A stretch of DNA of 11,291 bases from Desulfobacterales bacterium (lineage in GTDB: Bacteria; Desulfobacterota; Desulfobacteria; Desulfobacterales; Desulfobacteraceae), in contig JAKSBO010000531.1 of NCBI GenBank assembly GCA_022361095.1, forward strand, positions 1 to 11,291, read 5' to 3'. Under the pieces are notes generated by a model, which was not told the DNA's origin, did not search any database, and worked only from the letters and a program-made list of their open reading frames with translations. A program made the position numbers and the translations under genes. Shown here piece by piece: positions 1 through 5,800 of the stretch. How positions within the stretch are numbered: the first letter of the stretch is position 1; each line of letters starts with the position of its first letter.

Positions 1-24
1 CAGGCGGCCCGCTTGCATTTGGAC

Positions 25-52
25 TTGACGTATAAATAGTAGTTACTATAAT
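25..52 (+). promoter_or_regulatory. sigma-70-like promoter of azlCD
   Basis: A TTGACG box at 25-30 and a perfect TATAAT box at 47-52 are separated by 16 bases. They lie just upstream of the azlC ribosome binding site. The transcript would start near position 59-60, leaving a leader of about 25 bases. The match to the consensus is strong; activity is inferred. Confidence 0.65.
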
Positions 53-60
53 AGTCACTA
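40..60. promoter_or_regulatory. operator-like palindrome over the azlCD -10 box
   Basis: TAGTTACTA (40-48) and TAGTCACTA (52-60) are separated by TAA. The half-sites are inverted repeats with one mismatch, and because each half is itself nearly palindromic they also read as a 12-base tandem repeat. The element covers the -10 box and the likely transcription start, a position typical of repressor sites. The binding protein is unknown; an Lrp-type or another local regulator is possible. This is a sequence observation only. Confidence 0.4.
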
Positions 61-83
61 AATTTGATTTGGAGGCTATATTG

Positions 84-788
84 ATGCAGCAGTCAGACAC
101 CTGGGACGCCATAAAAGCCGGTATCCCCATATTTATCGGATATTTCCCGGCCGCCGTGGCCTTTGGAATTCTGGCCAGAACCACAGGCACCAACTTTGGT
201 GAAGCCATGCTGTTTTCCATTGTTGTCTTTGCCGGTGCCAGTCAATTTATTGCCTTAAATCTGCTGGCGACAGGCATGGGCCCTGTGGGGATTATACTGA
301 CCACTTTGCTGGTCAATTTCCGGCACTTTCTTATGAGCGCATATTTAGCCACCCGGATTCGTGAAAGAGCGGTTAAATATTATCTGCCCATGGCCTTTGG
401 CGTAACCGATGAGACCTTTTCAGTGATCTCTTTTACACAAAAAAAATTGACCCGGCAGTTTGTCATGCTCCTGGAACTGACCGCTTATAGCGGGTGGGTG
501 TCCGGCACCCTGGCGGGATTTGTGCTTGGCAGATTTATGCCCGGTATTCTTACTCAAAGCATGGGCGTAGCCTTGTATGCGCTTTTGTTGGCAATTCTTA
601 TGCCTGAATTGAAATCCTCTTTGCGTTCGCTTGTTCTGGCAATTTCTTCAGGGCTGTTTAACTGGTTCCTGGTGACAGCGAATATTCTGCCAAAAGGGTG
701 GAGTATTATCGTCTGTATTCTGGTGGTCGCCTCTGCCGGTGCCTTTTTCAATCCCGGATTCATAAAAAAGGACAATGCCCATGGATAG
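84..788 (+). CDS. azlC: AzlC family branched-chain amino acid exporter, large subunit
   Basis: Large membrane subunit of the two-component AzlCD (YgaZH-type) exporter, which moves branched-chain amino acids or their analogues out across the inner membrane. Family signatures are visible: G-I-P-I-F-I-G-Y-F-P near residue 13, FAGASQF near 50, NFRH near 78 and GVTDETF near 106, with several hydrophobic membrane segments ending in a short basic tail. An ATG at 84 lies 8 bases after GGAGG (71-75) and gives 234 residues, the usual family size. In-frame TTG codons at 69 and 81 overlap or crowd that ribosome binding site, so ATG 84 is preferred. The gene overlaps azlD by 8 bases, which suggests translational coupling. 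The family call is firm; the exported substrate is inferred. Confidence 0.93.
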   Translation: MQQSDTWDAIKAGIPIFIGYFPAAVAFGILARTTGTNFGEAMLFSIVVFAGASQFIALNLLATGMGPVGIILTTLLVNFRHFLMSAYLATRIRERAVKYYLPMAFGVTDETFSVISFTQKKLTRQFVMLLELTAYSGWVSGTLAGFVLGRFMPGILTQSMGVALYALLLAILMPELKSSLRSLVLAISSGLFNWFLVTANILPKGWSIIVCILVVASAGAFFNPGFIKKDNAHG

Positions 789-1089
789 GAGCCTGATTCC
801 CTTAATTTTCGGCATGGCCGCCGTTACTTATTTGCCGCGCCTTGCCCCGTTTCTTTTTTTCAGGAATGCAAGGATACCCGCTCGCCTGGATGCCTTTTTA
901 AAGTGTATCCCTGTGGCTGCCATTGGTGCACTGATCCTTCCCGGCGTTTTTACCGCCACGCCGGATCTGCCCTGGGCCGGCGTGGCGGGCATGGCCTTTA
1001 CCCTGGTTTACGGCCTCTTTAAAGGGGGGATCATTATTCCCGTGCTGGGGTCCGTAGCCGTAGCCTGGTTGGTTTTAAGCTGTGTTTGA
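781..1089 (+). CDS. azlD: AzlD family branched-chain amino acid exporter, small subunit
   Basis: Small, very hydrophobic partner of AzlC (about 102 residues, about four membrane segments). The family pattern is clear in the YLPRLAPF stretch near the N terminus and in the following KCIPVAAIGALILPG segment. Two starts are possible: ATG 775 sits only 2 bases from AAGGA (768-772), while ATG 781 has the better spacing of 8, so 781 is chosen. The 5' end overlaps the end of azlC, as usual for this pair. The stop codon lies within the left arm of a stem-loop repeat that begins at 1082 and may end the transcript. Confidence 0.9.
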   Translation: MDRSLIPLIFGMAAVTYLPRLAPFLFFRNARIPARLDAFLKCIPVAAIGALILPGVFTATPDLPWAGVAGMAFTLVYGLFKGGIIIPVLGSVAVAWLVLSCV

Positions 1090-1220
1090 ACAAAAAGTTA
1101 CCCACCTGCGGCGTTGTAGAAAAATCCGCCAAAATATAAAATCGGGTTTCACAACCATTAGGTTGCTCCGGTTGAAAATTTTTCTGCGCCTTGCATCTGG
1201 GCAACTTTTTGTTCAAACAC
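1082..1220. repeat. 139-base palindromic intergenic repeat (copy R1)
   Basis: The outer arms at 1082-1104 and 1198-1220 are inverted repeats of 23 bases with a single mismatch; they share the block GTTTGAACAAAAAGTT. Inside the arms the complementarity continues imperfectly: GAAAAAT with a GC-rich block on the left against GAAAATTTTTCTGCGCC on the right. The element fills the gap between azlD and the next gene, and its left arm includes the azlD stop codon. It carries no transposase. It may be a miniature repeat of the MITE or REP type, and as a large hairpin it could also act as a terminator. A diverged copy lies at 4319-4470. The structure is seen directly; the class is inferred. Confidence 0.75.
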
Positions 1221-1253
1221 CAATGCCTGTTTCATCATTAGGGGTGTATAATT

Positions 1254-2099
1254 ATGGATAAAGTTGCGCAGATTACGGATCATATGAAGGCGTTAGGCTT
1301 TTCTGTTTATGAATGTAAAGCCTATCTGGCGCTTTTGGAAGAGTATCCTTTGAACGGATATGCCCTGAGCAAAGCTTCGGGTATTCCCCGGTCCCGGGTT
1401 TATGAGGTGCTTAAAAGCCTGATCGGAAAACAGATGGTGTTTGAGCAGGACAACGGAAAGTCAAAAGCATATACGCCCATGGATCCGGAAATTTTTATCA
1501 AAAAGCTTCGATCCCGGTTCCAGGGCATTTTTCAGGATTTGACCGAATATGCAGGCCAATTGTACCGGGAGCCAAAGCAGGACAACCCGTTGGTGGTGAT
1601 CCAGGGAAGGGATAATATCCTCTCTTTTCTGGCTGTCCTGATCAAGGGGGCTCAAAAGCGCATTGCCCTGTCAATCTGGGATGAAGAACTCAGCCTGTTG
1701 ACCCAAGAGCTGGATGCCGCCCTTGACCGGGGTGTGATGCTCCGGGGCATCTATTTTGGGCCCAAAAATGTTTATGGGGATCTTGTGCCCCACCGCAGGC
1801 TTGCACGGTACATGGCTGAGAAAAAAGAGCGGTTCTTGTCCGTGATCGTGGACCGCTGCCATGCCGTGTCCGGTGTTGTGTCCCGGGGGGCGGACTCAAA
1901 GGCGACCTGGACCCGGGATGAAGGATTCATTGAGGTCAGTGAAGATTATATTTCCCATGACCTGGTGGTTAATCTTTATTCGGCCTCCCTGGACAGGGCC
2001 GGGTATGAAAAATTTGAAACCTTTGCCGACAATGTCCATGACCGGTTTTTTCACTATTCAAAAAAAGAGCTGGATGCGTTTCGTGAGCTGATTGAGTAA
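1254..2099 (+). CDS. TrmB-like winged-helix transcriptional regulator
   Basis: Cytoplasmic DNA-binding regulator of 281 residues. Residues about 10-75 form a TrmB-type winged helix: the LGFSVYECKAYLALLE start, then GYALSKASGIPRSRVYEVLKSL as the recognition part. A coiled linker (about 78-105) follows, then an effector domain (about 112-275) resembling the TrmB C-terminal, phospholipase-D-like fold (VVIQGRDNI, SIWDEEL). TrmB proteins of archaea bind sugars, but bacterial relatives often have unknown ligands, so no effector is assigned. The ATG at 1254 follows AGGGGTG with 7 bases of spacing. The gene stands alone between a repeat and a 277-base gap; azlCD and the downstream gene are both possible targets, with no direct evidence for either. 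Confidence 0.82.
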   Translation: MDKVAQITDHMKALGFSVYECKAYLALLEEYPLNGYALSKASGIPRSRVYEVLKSLIGKQMVFEQDNGKSKAYTPMDPEIFIKKLRSRFQGIFQDLTEYAGQLYREPKQDNPLVVIQGRDNILSFLAVLIKGAQKRIALSIWDEELSLLTQELDAALDRGVMLRGIYFGPKNVYGDLVPHRRLARYMAEKKERFLSVIVDRCHAVSGVVSRGADSKATWTRDEGFIEVSEDYISHDLVVNLYSASLDRAGYEKFETFADNVHDRFFHYSKKELDAFRELIE

Positions 2100-2195
2100 C
2101 ACCACCGCCGGACCAATGAAACTGTCACAAAATCGGCCCCATTGGGATGTAAAAGTAATGTAAATCTCAACTGGTTTTTTTTAAAATTCATCCTG

Positions 2196-2243
2196 AAGCT
2201 TACGAAGATGTAACGCTTAAGTACTTGAAATCTTCGTGAACTT
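2196..2243. repeat. inverted repeat in the gap after the TrmB-like gene
   Basis: Arms at 2196-2209 and 2230-2243 are complementary at 12 of 14 positions, with ACGAAGAT against ATCTTCGT as the perfect core and a 20-base loop. There is no T-run after it, so it is a poor intrinsic terminator on the plus strand. It could be an operator or an RNA stem. The rest of the 2100-2376 gap shows only the promoter described separately. Confidence 0.4.
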
Positions 2244-2315
2244 TGTCTTATTCCTAGTGGAAAAAACATTTATAAAAGCCAGATGCGGATGCCTTTTTCA
2301 GGTGAACAAAGGAGC

Positions 2316-2344
2316 TTGACACCATGACATAGTTTGAGTAATTT
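2316..2344 (+). promoter_or_regulatory. sigma-70-like promoter of the DUF6125-like gene
   Basis: A perfect TTGACA box (2316-2321) is followed after 17 bases by TAATTT (2339-2344). The start codon is 32 bases past the -10 box, with AAGGAGGA at 2363-2370 as a strong ribosome binding site. The spacing and -35 box are convincing; the -10 box is weaker. Confidence 0.5.
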
Positions 2345-2376
2345 GTTGGGCAAATGTTTAACAAGGAGGACGATTC

Positions 2377-3126
2377 ATGAAAGATTCCACTCCGTTCCAA
2401 GCCCAGGATCTTGCCCCTGACATGCAGAAAAAACAGTTGGTCGACATGTTCACCCGTATTGTTGTTCACTACGGCCTCTGGTTCAACGAGGTTCAGCACC
2501 AGATGGGCATGGAAAAGGCGCTTGCTGCGCTGGATACGGCCACACAATCTTCAATTGCCATTCTGATGAAACATCTGTCCCGGACCCTGGAATTTGAACT
2601 GGAAGAGGGCATGCCCAAAGCGTTGATGTCACTGGATGACGCCACAACCGAAAAATTGATGGCAGCCGTGGGAAAAGCCTGGCTGGCCAATGACGGTGTC
2701 TGGTTCCAGGCCGTGGAGTTTGCCCACGGCATGAATGATGCCAAACGGTGCAATGACTCCTGCTGGGCCCGGTTTTCCCCCTTTGAAGCCCACAGGATAA
2801 AAAATATTATAGGATTGGGTAAACATCCGGGGCTTGAGGGGCTCAAAAGAGCCTTGAACTTCAGGATGTACGCATTCATCAACGAGCAGAGTATTGTGGA
2901 AGAGACCGAAAACAGTTTTGTTTTTCAGATGAACGAATGCCGGGTCCAGCGGGCAAGGATGCGCAAGGGGCTTGATGATTATCCATGCAAGTCCGGCGGG
3001 CTTGTTGAGTACGCCCGTTTTGCCGAAGGCGTTGATGACAGAATTAAAACAGAGTGTATCGGGTGTCCGCCGGATCCCCATCCTGATACATGGTTCTGTG
3101 CATGGCGCTTCTCTATTGCACAATGA
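2377..3126 (+). CDS. DUF6125-like cysteine-rich cytosolic protein
   Basis: A soluble protein of 249 residues with no signal peptide or membrane segment. I recognise the layout of the DUF6125 family, whose function is not known to me. Two copies of one motif are visible: HYGLWFNEVQHQMGMEKAL (31-49) and NDGVWFQAVEFAHGMNDAK (105-123), sharing G-[LV]-W-F-x2-V-x4-GM. The second half holds seven cysteines (125, 129, 188, 204, 227, 230, 241). The C-terminal part runs NECRVQRARMRKGL, DYPCKSGG, ECIGCPPDPHPD and then WFCAW, a layout that could bind a metal or an Fe-S cluster. The ATG follows AAGGAGGA with ideal spacing, and a promoter lies directly upstream, so it is probably transcribed alone. A long hairpin follows it. 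The family call is from memory; the metal site is inference. Confidence 0.75.
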   Translation: MKDSTPFQAQDLAPDMQKKQLVDMFTRIVVHYGLWFNEVQHQMGMEKALAALDTATQSSIAILMKHLSRTLEFELEEGMPKALMSLDDATTEKLMAAVGKAWLANDGVWFQAVEFAHGMNDAKRCNDSCWARFSPFEAHRIKNIIGLGKHPGLEGLKRALNFRMYAFINEQSIVEETENSFVFQMNECRVQRARMRKGLDDYPCKSGGLVEYARFAEGVDDRIKTECIGCPPDPHPDTWFCAWRFSIAQ

Positions 3127-3176
3127 TATTTTACCTATAATATCCTAATTCTAATTTGTTAGCTTTAAAAAGCCTT

Positions 3177-3229
3177 TAATTAACATGGGTAACCCCCCGG
3201 CTTTGCCGGGGGTTTACCCATGTTAATTA
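3177..3229. terminator. long hairpin at the convergent gene boundary
   Basis: Arms 3177-3201 and 3205-3229 pair at 24 of 25 positions around a TTT loop, with a GC-rich tip (CCCCCGGC against GCCGGGGG) and an AT-rich base (TAATTAACATGGG). It lies 50 bases after the DUF6125-like stop codon and between oppositely oriented genes, so a terminator working in both directions is the natural reading. The AT-rich stem base supplies only a short T-poor tail and there is no classic T-run, so processing or a repeat element are alternatives. Confidence 0.7.
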
Positions 3230-3265
3230 TGATTATTGCGTTGCTAATCGGGGACAATAAGCTGA

Positions 3266-3475
3266 TCGAAAAAAGGAAATTACAAATGGAATTTAGGCAC
3301 CGACAACGCTATAAAGATATTCAAAGGTATATACAAAAGCAAAGCTAACAAAGTAGAACTAAATATTGAGGAAAATACTTTTTCTGATATGGCTCTTCGA
3401 AGCGGTAGAGGTTTTTTTGTACAAAAACCAAGTGGTGAGGCGTTGCCGGAGCTGTACGAAGTACTGGCGTTGTGA
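3266..3475 (+). other. unexplained 69-codon open frame, possible gene remnant
   Basis: The 3127-3483 gap holds, besides the hairpin, a plus-strand frame open from just after a stop at 3263-3265 to TGA at 3473-3475. The peptide is mixed in composition, not low complexity; it begins SKKGNYKWNLGTDNAIKIFK and continues through FSDMALRSGRGFFVQKPSGE. There is no ATG, GTG or TTG near its 5' end; the first ATG is at 3390 and would give only 28 residues. A competing ATG at 3286 in another frame, behind AAAAGGAA, yields just 20 codons. I do not recognise the sequence. It may be the 3' remnant of a decayed gene, or chance. Confidence 0.25.
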
Positions 3476-3483
3476 AAAAATAC

Positions 3484-4284
3484 TTATCTACCTTTGAATT
3501 CAGGTGCTCTTTTTTCCCAAAAAGCACTCTGGCCCTCAATGAGATCCTCACTTAGATAACAGTGCTGCATTGATTCATTGGCTTTTTCCAGATCTTTTGC
3601 TGAAAGGGATCTTATGTTCTCAAACATGGAAATGGTTTTTTTAACTGATTTTAATGTCAACGGCGCATTTTGTGTAATTCTGCGGCTAAATTTCCTTACG
3701 TAATCTTCCAATTCTTCCTTTTTAACCAGGTAATCCACAAGGCCTTTTGAAAGAAGCGTTTCTCCTCTAAATATGTTTGCAGTATAGAAAATCTCCTTGG
3801 TTCTGGATATGCCAAATGCTTCAATAAACTGCCGGATACCATCGGGATCATATCCCACGCCAAGCCTTGCTGCTGTCATTCCAAGGCCAATGCCATTCCG
3901 GGCAATCCGTATATCGCAGCAGGCACAAAGATTAAACCCTCCCCCAAAGGCATCCCCGTTGAGCATTGCAATAACCGGATAGGGGAAAGCTTTTACTGCT
4001 TGAAAGGCAGATGTTACCTCATCGGGTGTTCTGACCAGAAGCCGGCGCTTTTGTCCGGAACTTAGGGCGCTGATGTCATATCCCGAAGAAAAGACTTCAT
4101 CCCCGGATCCTCTTATTATGACACAACGGATGTCCGAAGCCTTTGATAAACGCTTAAGTTCCATTTCAAGTGCGCCAAGGATTCCCGGTGTAAGGGCATT
4201 ACGTTTTACAGGGTTGTCAATGGTGAATGTTGCAATATGGTCTTTTTTTTCAATAATCAAGTGATCATTATCATTTTGAGGCAT
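3484..4284 (-). CDS. crotonase-fold protein, methylmalonyl-CoA decarboxylase (ScpB)-like
   Basis: Enoyl-CoA hydratase/isomerase superfamily protein of 266 residues. Oxyanion-hole segments are present: EVFSSGYDISAL (63-74) and NGDAFGGGFNL (109-119). The two glutamates used by true hydratases are absent: asparagine 118 and alanine 138 stand in their places, so hydratase activity is unlikely. From memory it resembles E. coli methylmalonyl-CoA decarboxylase ScpB/YgfG: SDIRCVIIR, LGVGYDPDGI with the tyrosine (145) that corresponds to the ScpB active-site tyrosine, KKEELEDY, and the C-terminal SEDLIEG-x3-F-x-EKR. The histidine near the ScpB active site is tyrosine 69 here. It is the last gene of the minus-strand block, 189 bases after meaB across a stem-loop repeat; AAGGA lies 8 bases before the ATG. 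Product: probably propionyl-CoA and CO2 from methylmalonyl-CoA (inferred). Another acyl-CoA lyase or isomerase cannot be excluded. Confidence 0.8.
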   Translation of the reverse strand: MPQNDNDHLIIEKKDHIATFTIDNPVKRNALTPGILGALEMELKRLSKASDIRCVIIRGSGDEVFSSGYDISALSSGQKRRLLVRTPDEVTSAFQAVKAFPYPVIAMLNGDAFGGGFNLCACCDIRIARNGIGLGMTAARLGVGYDPDGIRQFIEAFGISRTKEIFYTANIFRGETLLSKGLVDYLVKKEELEDYVRKFSRRITQNAPLTLKSVKKTISMFENIRSLSAKDLEKANESMQHCYLSEDLIEGQSAFWEKRAPEFKGR

Positions 4285-4318
4285 TTTACCTGTCCTTATT
4301 TCTATTAAGAATGAGCCT

Positions 4319-4470
4319 TATACTCGATCATCCAAATTATAGGGGCATTATTCAAATTCAAGGCGGGGAAAATTTTTAACCGGATGAATATACAATATAT
4401 TTTGAGGATTAAAAATTTTTTCCAACGCGGAAGTTGGGCAAATTAACAAAAACTTGATCATCGAGTTATA
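4319..4470. repeat. palindromic intergenic repeat (copy R2, related to R1)
   Basis: This element fills nearly the whole gap between meaB and the crotonase gene. The outer arms (4319-4332 and 4456-4470) pair as TATACTCGATCATC against GATCATCGAGTTATA with small bulges. The inner arms carry GAAAATTTTTAACCGG (4368-4383) on the left and a GGATTAAAAATTTTTTCC stretch on the right. Compared with R1 read on the minus strand, the same ordered blocks recur: AAGGCG, GAAAATTTT-type run, AACCGGA, then CAACGC and a block ending TGGGCAA. The outer arms differ between copies. It sits inside the presumed operon and would form a large RNA stem between meaB and the last gene. Confidence 0.6.
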
Positions 4471-4473
4471 CCA

Positions 4474-5604
4474 TTACCCTTCAAAGATATTGATCAGTTT
4501 CTGCACAGCTGCTACTGCTGGAAGCACCTCGTCAGCCACTTCTTTTTCAATCCCTGGAAGGGTCTCAACGATCTTTGGATGCCGGGTAAATAAATTGCGT
4601 AGATGCTCATCAACCATGTCGTGTACCCAGTTGATGTTCTGCTGTCTCCGGTGATTATCAAATACACCTGATTCGCCTGTAATTTCTTTGAATTTTAGAA
4701 TTACCTTCCATATCTCTTCAATGCCCTTGTCCTTTATTGCCGAGCAGGTAAAGGCATGAGAGATCCAGCCTTCAGTTGAGGGCTGCAGATAATGCATGGC
4801 ACGTTCATATTCGTTTCGTGCCATCTCAGCAGGGCGCTTGTTATCCCCATCAGCTTTGTTGATAATCAGAGCATCGGCAAGCTCCATGATGCCTTTCTTG
4901 ATTCCCTGGAGCTCATCGCCGGCACCTGCCAGCATAAGCAGCAAAAAGAAATCAGACATGGAACGAACTGTTGTTTCACTCTGTCCAACGCCAACAGTTT
5001 CAATCAGGATTACATCAAAACCTGCAGCCTCACAGATCAGCATGGTTTCTCTGGTTTTTCTTGCAACTCCGCCAAGGGTACCACCGGAAGGAGAGGGGCG
5101 GATAAAGCAACGCTCATCACGTCCGATACGCTCCATTCTGGTTTTGTCACCCAGGATGCTGCCGCCTGATTTGGAACTGCTGGGATCAACGGCAAGTACC
5201 GCTACCTTGTACCCGTTATTAATCAGAAAATATCCAAGGGATTCAATAAAGGTACTTTTTCCTACTCCCGGAACACCTGTGATGCCCACCCGGATGGATT
5301 TTCCAGTGTGTGGAAGCAACGTTTTTAATACGTCCTGGGCTTCATCGGTATGGGCCGGCAGGTTGCTTTCAACAAGCGTGATAGCGCGGCCAAGAATACC
5401 GCGATCGGTATTTAATACACCCTCGGCAAGTTGTGCAGGCGTCAGTTTAGGTCTTGCATATTTGCTTTTTTTCTTTCCTTTTCCGGCGGTTTTATAGGAA
5501 CGTATACCATCATGTCCGGCTGCGACGCCGTCCATGACACTGCATGCAAAGCCTTCACCTCCGCCTTCAGGAACCCATGACGGTCGTTTTGGATCGTTTG
5601 ACAT
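4474..5604 (-). CDS. meaB: MeaB/ArgK family G-protein chaperone of methylmalonyl-CoA mutase
   Basis: Cytoplasmic P-loop GTPase of 376 residues that gates adenosylcobalamin delivery to the mutase and protects it from inactivation. Visible motifs: Walker A GVPGVGKST (110-118), AVDPSSSKSGGSILGDKTRM (138-157), PSPSGGTLGG (170-179), ETVGVGQSE (202-210) and the base-recognition NKADGDN (249-255); a helical C-terminal dimerisation part follows. The protein is some 40-50 residues longer at its N terminus than the usual MeaB of about 330; the extra part is glycine-rich and then lysine-rich (GKGKKKSKYARPK). The ATG at 5604 follows AGGAAAGG with 7 bases of spacing, which supports this long form. It lies 196 bases downstream of mutB on the same strand, the expected partner. 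Confidence 0.95.
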   Translation of the reverse strand: MSNDPKRPSWVPEGGGEGFACSVMDGVAAGHDGIRSYKTAGKGKKKSKYARPKLTPAQLAEGVLNTDRGILGRAITLVESNLPAHTDEAQDVLKTLLPHTGKSIRVGITGVPGVGKSTFIESLGYFLINNGYKVAVLAVDPSSSKSGGSILGDKTRMERIGRDERCFIRPSPSGGTLGGVARKTRETMLICEAAGFDVILIETVGVGQSETTVRSMSDFFLLLMLAGAGDELQGIKKGIMELADALIINKADGDNKRPAEMARNEYERAMHYLQPSTEGWISHAFTCSAIKDKGIEEIWKVILKFKEITGESGVFDNHRRQQNINWVHDMVDEHLRNLFTRHPKIVETLPGIEKEVADEVLPAVAAVQKLINIFEG

Positions 5605-5674
5605 ATGTGAACCTTTCCTCTTGGTTGAGGTTATCAGCTCCTCTTTGTGGAATGGGTCCGAAATAATTTAACCT

Positions 5675-5729
5675 GGGAGCGCGGGCGTCTCGCCCGCATC
5701 GTTACTGCAGGCGGGACGCCTGCGCTCCC
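5675..5729. repeat. GC-rich REP-like inverted repeat between mutB and meaB
   Basis: Arms 5675-5697 and 5707-5729 match in 20 of 23 positions and enclose a 9-base loop; the outermost block is GGGAGCGC against GCGCTCCC. Each arm also contains its own small palindrome (GCGGGCGTCTCGCCCGC on the left). The element is much richer in GC than its flanks. Its form is like the short GC-rich dispersed repeats found between genes in many genomes. It lies in the 196-base gap within the gene cluster and could reduce or stabilise downstream meaB mRNA; this is inferred. Confidence 0.6.
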
Positions 5730-5800
5730 GGATATAGCAAAATGGGCAAGTTATTTAAGACTCGTTCCTGTATATTGAAAAAAAGGAACCGATAGGAAAC

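Noticed and set aside
1247..1252. Perfect TATAAT just before the TrmB-like gene start
   Set aside because: It ends one base before the ATG and has no -35 box at 16-18 bases upstream; the overlap with the ribosome-site region makes it a chance AT-rich match.
2113..2145. Short hairpin CCAATG against CATTGG after the TrmB-like gene
   Set aside because: Only six pairs, with a loop of about 20 bases and no T-run; too weak to call a terminator.
2629..3123. Minus-strand open frame of 164 codons opposite the DUF6125-like gene
   Set aside because: The plus-strand gene has a promoter, a strong ribosome site and family motifs; the opposite frame has no good ribosome site or recognisable motif.
4796..5497. 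Long plus-strand open frame of 233 codons opposite meaB
   Set aside because: It is a shadow of meaB: the meaB frame holds all GTPase motifs, while this one is serine- and proline-rich with no recognisable domain.
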